From Uloborus plumipes (taxonomy: Eukaryota; Arthropoda; Arachnida; Araneae; Uloboridae), in contig JAXGGA010001165.1 of the NCBI GenBank assembly GCA_038373865.1, forward strand, positions 1 to 64,000: a DNA stretch of 64,000 nucleotides. Reading direction: 5' to 3'. Made by a program: the position numbers and the translations under genes. The notes beneath the pieces are model-generated. The model did not search any database and had not been told where the DNA came from. It saw nothing but the letters and a program-made list of their open reading frames with translations. Position 1 is the stretch's first letter. Each line of letters begins with the position of its first letter. Below are positions 11,745 through 23,640 of the stretch, piece after piece.

Positions 11745-12770
11745 AGACACTTGATCGGAGGTCAAGGTCATTCCTGTGATGACGTCATCGAAATGGCTGC
11801 TTTTACAGGTAAATACGTTCGTTTAACTGCTTAAAACTCCATCATAGATTGAAATATGGCAAAACTCAAATATATCATCTGAAAGCTCTAAAAAAGAGCT
11901 ATTTAGAAAGATTTAATTTTTCTTTCTGAGGTTATTAAGGTCCCACCTGTAATGACGTCATCAAAATGGTCGCTTTTACAGGTAAATACGGTTGTTTAAC
12001 TCCCCCTGAAACTCCATCATAGACTCAAAAATGAAAAAACTCAAATATATCATCTGAAAGCGCTTGAAAAGATCCATTTAGAAAGATTTAATTTTTATTT
12101 CTGAGGTCAAGGGCACACCTGTGATGACGTCATCAAAATGGCCGCTTTTACAGGTAAATACGTTCGTTTAACTGCTTAAAACTCCATCATAGATTGAAAT
12201 TTTGCAAAACTCAAACATGTCATCTGAAAGCTCTTTAAAAGATCTATTTAGAAAGATTTAATTTTTCTTTCTGAGGTCAAGGGCACACCTGTGATGACGT
12301 CATCAAAATGGCTGCTTTTACATGTAATTACGTTCGTTTATCTGCTTAAAACTCCATCATAGATTGAAATATTGCAAAACTCAAATATATCATCTGAAAG
12401 CGCTTGAAAAGAGCTATTTAGAAAGGTTTAATTTTTCTTTCTGAGGTCAAGGGCACACCTGTGATGACGTCATCAAAATGGCCGCTTTTACAGGTAAATA
12501 CGTTCGTTTAACTGCTTAAAACTCCATTATAGATTGAAATATTGCAAAACTCAAACATATCATCTGAAAGCGCTTTAAAATATCTATTTAGAAAGATTTA
12601 ATTTTTCTTTCTGAGGTCAAGGGCCCACCTGTGATGACGTCATCAAAATGGCCGCTTTTACAGGTAAATGCGTTCATGTAACTGTTTAAAAGTCCATCAT
12701 AGATTTAAATATTGCAAAACTGAAATATATCATCCGAAAGTGCTTTAAAAGAGCTATTTTATAGTGCTTG
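11745..12770. repeat. Six ~171-bp subterminal tandem repeats, each with TGACGTCA
   Basis: GATGACGTCATC or a one-base variant starts near 11778, 11950, 12123, 12293, 12463 and 12633. Each unit continues GGCCGCTTTTACAGGTAAAT, ACTCCATCATAGATTGAAAT and CATCTGAAAGC. The right arm has two full inverted units (motif near 15434 and 15604) plus a broken one at 13365-13463. The 8-base core TGACGTCA is the CRE/ATF palindrome; subterminal repeats of this kind often bind transposase, but a role here is inference. Confidence 0.93.
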
Positions 12771-13160
12771 GTTTTATTTTCTAAGACAAATAGTTGATAG
12801 GTTATAACAATTTTAAATTGAAAATTTATAAAAAAGACAATTTCTTGGTATTTTCCGACTTTGAGGTAAAAATTTCGGTGTGATGCATGCATTATAATTT
12901 TTTTTTTCCAATTTTATTACTTACGAACTATTTATCGGTATTTCATGTAGATATTGAATGTAACAGATGTTGCAATGCAGAAACAAGCAGAGCCAAAGCT
13001 CCTAATGAAGCTGAGATGTAACTAATATTATCGGCATCAATAATTGTGTCAAAAATGCTTGCATTTCAATTATATAAAAGAAATACGGAAAAAATACACG
13101 TTTTAATACAAAAAAATTAACTCTGTTATACAAGGAAAACTGATTTTTTTTAAGAATGTT

Positions 13161-13364
13161 TCAGGTATTGCACTGGCTTTCACAGCTGCTAAGAAGTGTA
13201 CAATTTAGACATGATTTGATACATCTACATCGAGTACACATTTCTTTGCATTTGCATGATATTAGTTCTCGTAATTTATCCATTGTTATTTCAGGGTTTG
13301 AAAACCAAAGGGGTTCAAACTCATCGCCAATTTCTTTCCATCCCCACTGACGCGGATTTAAGAG
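13161..13364 (-). pseudogene. C-terminal exon of an Academ-like family protein, retained in element A
   Basis: On the minus strand a pyrimidine-rich TTTTCAG acceptor precedes an open exon of 67 codons ending in TGA at 13161. It reads LLNPRQWGWKEIGDE... then ISCKCKEMCTRCRCIKSCLN and CTLLSSCESQC. A WGW block followed by a dense Cys-rich tail is the C-terminus I know from a large, multi-copy invertebrate protein family; the other parts of that family appear in elements B and C. This exon has no stop or frameshift, but all upstream exons are missing because the inverted arm follows immediately. The Cys-rich tail probably binds zinc or DNA (inference). It is too short and lacks an ATG for most automatic gene calls. 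Confidence 0.75.
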
Positions 13365-13463
13365 CTGAAAATTGTGAAAGAAAAATTCAATCTTTCTAAG
13401 TAGATCTTTTAAAGCACTTTCAGATGATATAGTTGAGTTTTGAAATGTTTAAATCTATGATGG

Positions 13464-15380
13464 CCCTGATAGCACAGTGACCAAAATGTGACGCTTTTGT
13501 GACCCGTGACGCGCGTCACAAGCGCAGTCGCAACCACGTCACCGCGACTTACGAATGTCCGACCGCGGTGACGTCACAATGCGACTTTACAGTGACGGCG
13601 CATGACGACCCAATTGCAACCGAGGTCACCTAGTGACGGGTTGGCGACCTCACATCGCAGTCACAGCGACCGATGTGACCAGTCAGTGACCTGTGTGTGA
13701 AGTTGCGGCGGCGTCACAATGCGACTTCACAGTGACGGCGCCCGACGACCTGTCATCAAATATTTTTTTTAATTTTGAAAAAATAAAAGAGTCTCTTACT
13801 GACATCAGAAATCACTGATATAAGAACCTGGATTGAATCAACATACTTTCCGCCAACCGTTACGCTGCGAAACCCATTGTCCCACGCCTAGAATCGAACC
13901 CGGGTCGTCTGGATGCAAGACAAGAATTCTAACCACTATACTAGACGAGAGTTACAAGAGGAAACACAAAAAGTAAAGAGCTGCTGAAGGTCACATTGTG
14001 GTCACAAAGTGAGTCACATCCACGTCGATGTGACAGTTTTAAGTCACAATGCGACTTTACCAGGACGCCAGAGAAAAGTCCCACTTGCGTCTTCAGGCGT
14101 TGCTAATGCAATGCTTTTGTGACCCTCGCATGCGTCACAAGTGAAGTCGCAACCAAGTTACTTACGAACGTCAGCAACGGCGACTTCACAATGCGACTTT
14201 ACAGTGACAACGCCTGACGACCCAATTGCAACCTAGGTCTCCCAGTGACGGTTTAGCGACCTCACATCACAGTCACAGCGACCGATGCGACCAGTCAGTG
14301 ACGTACGCGTGAAGTCGCGGCAGCGTCACAGTGCGACTTCACAGTGACGGCACCTGAGGACTTCTCCGCCTTGTGATTTCTCCGCGAGCTGACACTCGTA
14401 AGTTGCTGCCACATCTTTGCGACTTCGCTTGTGAGGTATCACAAAAGCGTCTTATTTTGGTCACTGTGCAATTCGTAGTCACATCCCCGTTTGTTGCGAC
14501 TTTTTTAAATCGCAATAATGCTTTGAAGAATTTCATTTAAAAGTCACAAATAAGGCGCAAAACCAGCACTAAGTGACATCGACTGCCTTCGTGCTACCAG
14601 GCGTCGTCACTGCAACATCGCACTTGTGATGTCGCCGCGAATTTTCATTCGTAAGTTGCAGCCACCTTACTTGTGACGTACCCGAGTCACAAAAGCGTCT
14701 TATTTTTGTCACTGTGCTATTCATAATCATACCCCGTTTTCGCATCTGCTGTAAATCACTACAGGGCTTTACAGCGACGTCATTTAAAGGTCACAAGTAA
14801 GTAAAGAAATTTGATAGTGACAATGATGAGAAGCCGCATAACCGATACAAACTATCAAAACGTCGCATCAAATACACAATTACACGACAACGGTTTCCGT
14901 GACTGTGTCATGTTGTCACGGAATAGTCACAAATTGTCCAAAATTGCATTGACGTTGTAAGGGCCGTCACTGCAGTTTTGACGTCATCACGGATTGACAT
15001 TCGCAAGTGGTTGTCACTTGGTCGCTTTTGTTACTGCTGTCTGTTAGAAAGTGATTGAGGCTCTTAAAAAATTTTTTTGACTGATTTTGTAACGTAAAAT
15101 TATTAATTCGGTATTATTAATTCGGTCTTTAATCGGTAAAAAAATATTTTAATGAAAATTCACATTAAGGTCACAATGTGACGTCTCCACAACATTACAT
15201 TGTGACCGGTCACAATTCAGCTGTCACAGCGACGTTCTAGTGAAGTCACACGCAAATGTCGCAAACGAGTCACAATGTGACTTTTGTGCGTCGTCACAAT
15301 TGAGTCACGGTGTGACTGTGATGCTTGTGACTCGCAGTGACGTCACTGTGACTTATCCGTGACACATTGTGCTATTAGGG
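13464..15380. mobile_element. GTCAC-rich TIR element inserted in element A
   Basis: Ends are CCCTGATAGCACAGTG (left) and, inverted, CCCTAATAGCACAATG (right). Undisturbed units of element A read CTATGATGGAGTTTTA across the site, so the insertion is clean with a GG duplication (ambiguous in a G run). The body is crowded with GTCAC/GTGAC, GTCGCAAC and CAATGCGACTT words. A ~255-bp block is present twice in direct orientation (about 13490-13753 and 14112-14366). A SINE lies at about 13780-13957. No coding region; superfamily not recognised. Confidence 0.85.
13780..13957 (-). mobile_element. tRNA-derived SINE, minus strand
   Basis: On the minus strand, A box TAGTATAGTGGTTAG (plus 13929-13943) and B box GGGTTCGATTC (plus 13891-13901) are spaced as in a tRNA, followed by a ~100-bp body (CAATGGGTTTCGCAGCG...). 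It separates the two direct 255-bp blocks of the enclosing element. I could not define a target duplication and the body end is approximate. Confidence 0.65.
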
Positions 15381-16249
15381 GGAGTTTTAGGGGGAGTTAA
15401 ACAAACGTATTTACCTGTAAAAGCGGCCATTTTGATGACGTCATTACAGGTGGGACCTTGACCCCAGAAAGAAAAATTAAATCTTTCTAAATAGCTCTTT
15501 TTTAGAGCTTTCAGATGATATATTTGAGTTTTGCAATATTTCAAGCTATGATGGAGTTTTAAGCAGTTAAACAAACGTATTTACCTGTAAAAGCGGCCAT
15601 TTCGATGACGTCATCACAGGAATGACCTTGACCTCCGATCAAGTGTCTCCCGGCGTTTTTTTGCCCTCCTATGTGAATATAAGCCCCAAATAAAATTTCA
15701 GACTTGTGTCCGGAAGAAAAATATTTTTGCACTAACTCCACGGACTATAGGATCGCAAATATAGTTCGCTTTAGCCGTGATTCGTAAAAGCGTATTCGAA
15801 CTAACGAGGTTCAACTGAAATAAGGTTTAGTAATTTTAGTTTTAAAATTAACAGTATTTTTTTGCGAAAACTCACCCGAAGCACGTTTAAACTAGTTTAT
15901 TCGGAATGGCAAGATATAAAAAAGATTTATCCGAAAAAAATTAAAAAAAAAAAAAAAAAGTTAATAAAAAAATAAAATAAATATTTTAAGTAAACTCATG
16001 ATAATAATAGTAATAGAATATTAAACAAGTAAATTCACCAAAAATTGTCACGAAATACCCAAAAATTGAAACATAATTGCAAATACTTATCAGTATAAAG
16101 TGTAAAGCCGCCATCTTGGATTGATCTTCGCCGTCATACAGGCCGTCTGACACGAATTCAAGAAAAACACCTGGTGAGGCATAGTTATATAGGCCATAAG
16201 GAATGCATTAAAATTGGTCCCACAATTTCCTCATCAAATTTCCCACGGA

Positions 16250-16961
16250 GGGTCTTTTTCCTTAAGTATGCAAACGGACTATTATGTTTCCATATGAAAT
16301 GTTAAAAATACTGCTCATTTGGCTTATATATGTTGAATGTTTTGCGCACGTGTAAGGTGTAATTTTAAGGCTTATCTGTAATTTTTCAGTAATCTTTTAG
16401 CATCAACTTTCAGGTTACGATTTTTCTTATTATTTTCAGAGTAGTACACAATCAAAATCATTTTGAGCAAGAATACAAACGTATTTTTAAAAATAAATAC
16501 GAACCTTTTTTTCACCACTATTTTTGATTGTTGAACTGATTTTTGTTGCTTTCGAAGTTCCACAAATCTTTACCTCCATGATTAACCATTATTAAGGAAA
16601 ATGCAAGCATATTGAGAATTCATACAAACAACAATTAGCCCAATCTATCAAACTTGGTTAACAAAAGTCTTAGCTATCCAACTGCTAGTTTCAATTTCAT
16701 GGCATTTCAATGAATTTTTAGTTGTATAATGGTTATAATGTTAGTTATTATGACTACTTTTTGTTAATTCGTCATTTTGTTTGATATTTATATAATATCT
16801 AGATAAAGATAAAATTTTGTCTTTGCACTGTTCAGCCTTGTTGCTTTTAGTTTTGTCAAGATTACTTTTTAGCCTACTTTCCCGTTAAAAACAAAAGAAA
16901 GACGAAAAAAGTATTAAAAGTAGCTTAATGCATCTAAAAAATATCGCCAAGTCCAAAAAAT
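16250..16961. other. AT-rich spacer
   Basis: No gene recognised. The last ~30 bases are an AAAAAATATCGCCAAGTCC short tandem repeat that continues beyond the BEL/Pao insertion at 22898-22960. Confidence 0.4.
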
Positions 16962-16966
16962 ATCGC

Positions 16967-17223
16967 TGTAATGGCTATTCGTGCTATTCAAACATATTCA
17001 ATAGACGAAACAACAAATTGTTTTTATTTCTACTACTAAGCAATGAAATGGGGATATACCCGCTATAATTTTCGAAAGATTACAACAACTAAGTACAAGA
17101 TTTGAGGCGACACCAACCAAAAGGCGAGTGAGGACTGTATTTTAAAGTTCAAAGTAACCCTTTGGGCGTATTGGCGCGCATGGCGAAGAGAGATTCGCCA
17201 TTTATCGCTCTGCGGCGCCAACA
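16967..17223 (-). repeat. 3' LTR of the BEL/Pao element
   Basis: 257 bp, starts TG and ends CA on the element strand, differs from the 5' LTR by one substitution. Confidence 0.95.
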
Positions 17224-17358
17224 TCCCGCCGGGCCTTGAAATATCATTTCAAAGCAAACATAAATTACAATATTATACAATATTTACAGGTAAAGTAGTA
17301 ATTTTTGAAATTATATTATACAATATTTACAGGTAAAATAGCAATTTTTGAAATAACA

Positions 17359-20300
17359 TTATACAACATTTACAGGTAAAATAGCAATTTTTGAAATGGG
17401 TCTTTTCACTATATTTCCATTAGGCAATTTTATTTCTACAACACGAATTTTTCCATCCTTGCCAGGATAGGTATTTACGATTCTTCCAATTATCCAATGC
17501 GCAACTGGAAGATTGTCCTCCTTCATTAAGACAACACTGTTAAGTTCTACATTTTGCTTTTCAAATTGCCATTTTGAACGAGCTTGCAAATTATTTAAAT
17601 AATCTTATTTCCAAATTTTCCAAATGCTATGTACAATTTTAGTAATTTTTCTATATTTATCAAGTCTATTAATTTCAACAGAACATAAATCTGGTTCAAC
17701 CACGGCACTAATTGCTCGACCTATTAGAAAATGACCTGGTGTTAGAACATCAAAATTTTCAGCTTCTGCAGAAAGTGGAACAAGTGGTCTAGAATTAAGA
17801 ATTCCTTCTATTTGAACCGTAACAGTAAGAAATTCTTCGAGAGTCAAAACTGATTTACCAATAGTGCGTTTCAAGTGGTGTTTAAACGATTTAACTCCAG
17901 CTTCCCAAATGCCCCCGAAATTAGGAGACCTGGGAGGTATAAATTTCCAATCTACCCCTTCAACTGAAAGGTAATTAGCTATTTCCTCGTCGGGATGCGT
18001 CAAAAAACTATGCAATTTTTTTAACTCTTTTGAGGCACCTACAAAATTAGGGGCATTATCTGAAAAGATTTTTGCACTTTTACCACGACGAGAAAAAAAC
18101 CGCTTTAAAGTCGCAATAAAGGCTTCCGAAGTTAAGTCTGTCACAATTTCTAAATGTACAGCACGAGTTGCTAGACAAACAAAGACAGCTACATAAATTT
18201 TGTTAAGAGTTCCTTTGCGTTGATTTTTAAACTTAACAAAGAAAGCTCCGCAAAAGTCGACACCAGTGTAATAGAAGGGAAAAGTCTCTGTAACGCGTTC
18301 TTTAGGTAAGTTACCCATAATTTGGTTGGCTAAAATTGGCTTGTTCTTGAAACAAGTAACGCATTTATGAACTATGAGTCTACACTGATTTCTACCACTG
18401 ATTGGCCAAAATTGCTGCCTTGTGAGGTGAAGCAATGAGTTAGGCCCTACATGTAAGAACTTTTTATGGAAGTATTCAATGACAAAACTTGTAAATTTAT
18501 GCGCTTTTGGCAAAATTATAGGATGTTTAGCATTTAGCCTCAATTCAGAATTAGTTAAACGACCTCCAACTCTCATAACTCCGTTCGAGTCAAAAAAGGG
18601 ATTCAGCGATTTCAACTTACTTTGATTCGATATTAATTTACCCTGTTTTAGGCTTGTTACTTCTGAAGAAAATTCTCGCGCTTGAACATGTTTCACCAAA
18701 ATGTCACGAGCATGATTAAGTTCCACAATACTAATAAATTTATCATCAATAGGTTTTCTCTGCAATTTCCAGATGAACCTGAAAACAAAACTTAAAATTC
18801 TAATTAGTTTCACATAATTATTTGAAATTTTTAAAAAATTATCAAAAAAGTCATTTTGCACAGTAGATTGGACGTAACTGTTCACAGTTGGTTTAAGTTC
18901 TTTCGTATATGCTGGGTCAGTGTTCGAACAGTCATAGTGACTTCGAAAATTTGTGTCACTTAGTAGAAACCTTGGACCGAGCCACCAGAGTTTGCTTTGT
19001 GAAAGTTCATTCACCGACAGTCCTCTAGACAAAGGATCACTTGGATTGTCCTTTGAGTTCACATGATGCCATTCGAACTTGCTGGTTAAATCCGTTATCT
19101 GGACTACTCTATTGGCTACAAAACATTTTAAAAGATGCGGCGGGGTTCGAATCCACGATAACACAATGGTTGAATCTGTGTATAAGTGCACTTCATCAAC
19201 ATTCAGTTGCATTGCTTCTAAAACTTTACTAGCTAGCTTTGACAGCAGAACAGCTCCTAAAAGTTCTAAACGCGGAAGGGAAACACGCTTTACAGGTGCT
19301 ACTCTAGACTTGCTACATAACAAATGCACACTGATGTTACCGAAGCGATCTTTAGCACGAACATATATGCAAGCTCCGTATGCATACTCCGACGAATCCG
19401 AAAATCCATGAAATTCCAAATGTCTACTGTCACTTGGGATGACGCAACGCGGAATGTTCAATTGGTCGATAATCTTCAAATCTTGAATAAATTCTTCAAA
19501 TTCAATTCTTTCTCTAAAAGGTACTTCAGAATCCCAAGGTAGTCCTAACAACCATAATTTTTGAATGACGACTTTAGCTTTTACCACCAAAGGACCTAAC
19601 AAACCCAATGGGTCATATAACTTAGCAATGATCGATAGCATTGTTCTTTTTGTCAAAGTGATTGGGACATCTTTGATACTTGAAAGAAAATGAAAAATAT
19701 CCTTTACAGGATTCCATGATAAACCTAATGTCTTCACAGAAATGTTTTCATCTTTTCCAAAAACATATTCTTGATCATCGGCAGATACATTCGAAAGTAG
19801 CTCATGATTGTTAGAGCTCCATTTGTACAAGTGCATTCCACCGGCTTTCAACATACCTAACAGTTGCTGTTGAATTTGTAAAGCCGTATCTAAATCTGGC
19901 GCACCGCTAAATACATCGTCGACGTAAAAGTCATTTTTCACTACTGCTGATGCTAAAGGATAGTTATCCTTTTCATCTTCTGCAAGTTGTAGAAGAGTTC
20001 GAGTGGCTAAGAATGGTGCACAATTTGTTCCATAAGTCACAGTAGTTAAGCGAAAAGTTTTGATTACATCCTCGTGTAGGTCTTTCCAAACTATTCTGAG
20101 TAAATCTTGTTGTGAAGGATGTATTTTGATTTGTCTATACATCTTCTGCACATCGGCTGTAAAAGCAATGATGTGTTTACGAAATCTAAGGAGAGTAGAC
20201 CAAAGTGGATCTTGAACAGTTCCACCCTTCAACAGAATATCATTTAAAGATACACCATTCGAAGTTTTAGCAGATGCGTTAAATACTACTCTTAATTTGC

Positions 20301-22599
20301 TTGTACTTTTTTCAGGTCGAAATACGCCTTGATGAGGAATGTAATAATGAGGATTTGGCAAAACGTTTTCTTTCACCTCCTCCATATGTCCTAGATGTTT
20401 ATATTCCGAGAGAAAATTGTGATAAAGTTCTTTTACGATCGGGTTTTTGTCAAGTCGAAATATAGTTCTATTTAATCTTTTAATTGCCATATCTTTGGAT
20501 AAACCTAATTCCACTTTATCCTGTACCATAGGCATGTATACTTCATAGCGACCGCTACTATCTCTAGTATGAGTAGCATCAAAATGTTCCATGCAAAATT
20601 TCAATTCATCGCTCATGGGGACCTTTTCCGGCAAAGCTTCGAGTTCCCAGAAATACCTTAATGTTTTGTCTAATTGTATGTCATCGACAGCTAAGTGACA
20701 AACAGTGTTATACGTTGTGTCACTTGGAACACTACCAGTAACTAGAAATCCGAAATATGTATCCTGGAGCAAAATTTGCTTGCTTATTCTAATTTGAGTT
20801 GGTTTTAGAATTTCGAAGAATGTTTTAGCTCCTAGCAAAATATCTACTTTCGAAGGTTCAAAAAATTTAGAGTCTGCAAGTTCGATACCCGAAGGTATAT
20901 GTATGTTACGAATATCTATTTGTTGAGCAGGTGTGAAATCAGTAATCTTTGGAACTACTAAAAGTTCAATTCCTGATATGAATTCTTTATTTTTGCTAGA
21001 AATGACTGCATTTACTTGTTGCCCGACAGTAATAAGCGAACCATTTAAACCACCAACAGAAATATTAATTCTATTTCTTTTTAAACCAAGATGGGAAGCA
21101 AAATCATTCGTGATAATGCTTGATTGAGATCCAGAATCAAGAATACAGCGAGCTGCTCTCCACTGGTAATGAATATCTTGCACATAAATAATAGCAGTAC
21201 TTAGAAGAACATATGTTTTCTCCGATTGCGAAACGAAATTTTTAACCACTTCCTCGTTCTTTTGATTTACAAGTAGTGTGGAATCCCCAAACGAAGATGA
21301 CGCCAAGTGGGGGAAAGGAGGGGATGACGGATTTGAGCTATCGGAATTATTTATAAGAGGCGAATGACTACTGTTTTTTGCAACGGCTCGTGTATCTGCT
21401 TTATGTAAAAGTGAATGGTGCTTCTGCTGACATTCATTACATCTTGATTTTGAAGTGCAGTCGGCTATTTTATGAGCATAATTTAAACAATTCAGGCAAA
21501 GATTTTTCGATTTGCAAAGGTCAAACCGTTCTGACACTTTCATTTTCAGAAATAATTGGCATTTATACAACGAATGATTTGAATCACAAAGTATACAATA
21601 TTGTGAAGCAGACTTCATAAAAAATGTTTTAGATTTAGCTTTTTCATTCGAATCAAGAACGAACGCTTTTTTCGTTGAATACGAATTGCGTGGTTTGCTA
21701 AGTGGCTTGTTAGCAATATTTCTGTTCACACTTTCAAGCGAAGAACTTCTAGTTTCTAGAAAGGCTATTAATTCCGCAAACTTCGGATATTCCATTTTCT
21801 TTGTAGTGTATTCAAATAATTTTCTAGTTTCCCTATCCACTTTTTGTAATATAATGTTAATAAGGAAAGCATCCGACAGATTATTTTGTTCATAATTTAA
21901 TACTTTTAACGCTCTTATATTTTTATGTATGCAATCAACAAAATTTCTTAATTCTTTCGCAGATTCATGATGAATCTTTTCATAATTCATTATAGCTGCA
22001 ATGTGTGTATCTACCATTAATCGGTGATTTTCAAATCTTTCCGTTAGTGCTTTGAATAAAGAATCAAATGAATCATCAGCACTTTCTAATTGTCTAGCTT
22101 CGGCATTTAAAGATGCGCGTAAATAGTATAACTTCTGTGTATCATTTAATTGATCATTATTTGTAATTAAATTTGTAAATTGAACTTTGAATGTAGACCA
22201 TTCATCATATTTACCAGAAAAAACAGGTAAAGGAATTTCAAGAAGTTTAACTTTCATAGAATTCAATATTTTGACATCATTATTTTCAATATGCATCTCC
22301 AATTGAGGTGCTTCTTTTAAAGATAGAAGTAAGGTGTTTAAGCTTACCTCAAGATCTTCGAGGCGATCATCCATGCCTTCTAATTCCGTATTAAGAGCAG
22401 GTAAGTCTTCAATTTCCGGAACATCATAGTAAGAGTCTCTTATTTCCGACACGTTCGTTTGCAGTTCTTGCAATTTTCGAATTTTAACTTCTAACAATGT
22501 GCTTGAAAAAGCTTTTGAAACAGAAACTTCTTTTAGAAAAGTTTCTAATTTTGTTATGGCAGCTTTCAATGTGCCTTTTCTTCGATTTAATTTTTCCAT
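17359..22599 (-). pseudogene. BEL/Pao gag-pol polyprotein with one premature stop
   Basis: Domains in order, counted from the upstream ATG at 22665: gag capsid-like region (about 120-300), Cys/His zinc knuckles (CILCDSNHSLYKC about 357, then CLNCLNYAHKIADC about 390), aspartic protease with DSGSQSS (about 508), reverse transcriptase with FYVDDVF (about 913), RNase H with GFSDSSEYAYGA (about 1088), integrase with an HHCC zinc region (about 1400-1430) and catalytic Asp in FSDNAPNF (about 1535). A TAA at 17605-17607 interrupts the frame, which then continues in phase to 17359 through the C-terminal integrase segment (LPNGNIVKRPISKI). A single substitution could account for it. I chose 22599 as start because 22665 lies in the LTR. 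All catalytic motifs seen are intact, so trans-mobilisation or very recent death is likely. Confidence 0.93.
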
Positions 22600-22640
22600 T
22601 GCTATCTTCGAAAAGTTCTCCGGCTCCGAGGGTCCAAAAA

Positions 22641-22897
22641 TGTAATGGCTATTCGTGCTATTCAAACATATTCAATAGACGAAACAACAAATTGTTTTTA
22701 TTTCTACTACTAAGCAATGAAATGGGGATATACCCGCTATAATTTTCGAAAGATTACAACAACTAAGTACAAGATTTGAGGCGACACCAACCAAAAGGCG
22801 AGTGAGGACTGTATTTTAAGGTTCAAAGTAACCCTTTGGGCGTATTGGCGCGCATGGCGAAGAGAGATTCGCCATTTATCGCTCTGCGGCGCCAACA
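22641..22897 (-). repeat. 5' LTR of the BEL/Pao element
   Basis: 257 bp. The open frame extends into this LTR up to an ATG at 22665, but the likely gag start is the ATG at 22599, inside the element. Confidence 0.95.
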
Positions 22898-22902
22898 ATC
22901 GC

Positions 22903-23640
22903 CAAGTTAAAAAAATATCGCCAAGTCCAAAAAATATCGCCAAGTTAAAAAAATAAAGAGGTAAAATGAATATCGAAAAATTAAAAATTTGAAAGTAGGG
23001 TATTGAGATGGGGAATTTGTGTGTCGGTCTGTCGGTCGGTCTGTCTGTCGGTCTGTCTGTCCCCCCCCTAATAACTTTTGAATGAACATTCCGATTTAGA
23101 CAAACTTTTTTTTGTTGGAAAGATCTCGGCGAGTACAGCTCATTCCCATATTTGATTTTTTGATTTGAACAATTTTTGGTTCAACTTTGAGCCGTTCAAA
23201 CAACCGGTCCCGCGATACTAACTTTTGAATGAACTGTCCGATTTGAACAAACTTTTTTTTGTTCGAAAGATCTTTTCAAGGATACTTCATTCCCGCATCT
23301 ACATTTTCGATTTGAACAATTTTTCGTTCAACATTGAACCGTTCAAACAAGCTGTCACCCCTAATAACTTTTGAGTGAACAGACCGATTTAAACATTTTT
23401 TTTTTCGAAGCATCTCGGCAAGGATACTTTATTACCGTATTTAAATTTTAAATTTGAACATTTTTTGGTTCAACATTGAACCGTTCAAGCAACCTTTCCC
23501 CACCTAATAACTTTTAAGTGAACCGTCTGAATTGAATAAACTTTTTTTTGTTCGAAAGATCTCGGAGAGACTCATTCCCATATTTCACTTTTCAATTCGA
23601 ACCATTTTTCGTTCAATGATGAACCGTTCAGAAAAATTTT
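22903..23640. repeat. Short tandem repeats and four ~143-bp tandem units
   Basis: 22903-22960 continues the ATATCGCCAAGT repeat interrupted by the BEL/Pao element. 23018-23062 is a GTCTGTCGGTCG simple repeat. Four units headed by CTAATAACTTTTGAATGAAC-like sequence start near 23068, 23213, 23358 and 23500, each with a FCGAAAGATCT-type block (TTGTTCGAAAGATCT) and ATTTTTSGTTCAA. No coding potential. Confidence 0.8.

Larger units (their letters stand above)
9686..16249 (-). mobile_element. Element A: foldback DNA transposon, Academ-like by inference
   Basis: Left arm (9707-10185, 11630-12770) and right arm (13365-13463, 15381-16249) are inverted copies: both carry the CCGTGGGAAATTTGATGAGG end, CGAACTAACGAGGTTCAACT-type sequence and the TGACGTCA-bearing tandem units. 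The left terminus reads TAGTAGGGGGGC, like element B's TAGTAAGGGGGC; on the right, similarity stops at 16249. The loop keeps a C-terminal exon (13161-13364) of the protein family also seen in B and C. Removing two later insertions (10186-11629 and 13464-15380) leaves about 3.2 kb. It looks like an internally deleted derivative that kept its ends and last exon. Confidence 0.75.
16967..22897 (-). mobile_element. BEL/Pao LTR retrotransposon, nearly intact and young
   Basis: Two 257-bp LTRs (16967-17223, 22641-22897) differ at one position (TTTTAAAGTTC against TTTTAAGGTTC). They start TGTTGGCGCC and end CATTACA on the minus strand. The 5-bp duplication ATCGC lies at 16962-16966 and 22898-22902, as usual for BEL/Pao. 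Just inside the 5' LTR, TGGACCCTCGGAGCC (22622-22636, minus) is a candidate primer-binding site. One gag-pol frame fills the interior. The near-identity of the LTRs says the insertion is recent. Confidence 0.97.

Noticed and set aside
11778..12640. CRISPR-like regular repeats
   Set aside because: The 171-bp units are near-identical along their whole length, without unique spacers, in a eukaryotic transposon arm.
22641..22665. gag start at 22665
   Set aside because: This ATG lies in the LTR; the ATG at 22599 is inside the element.
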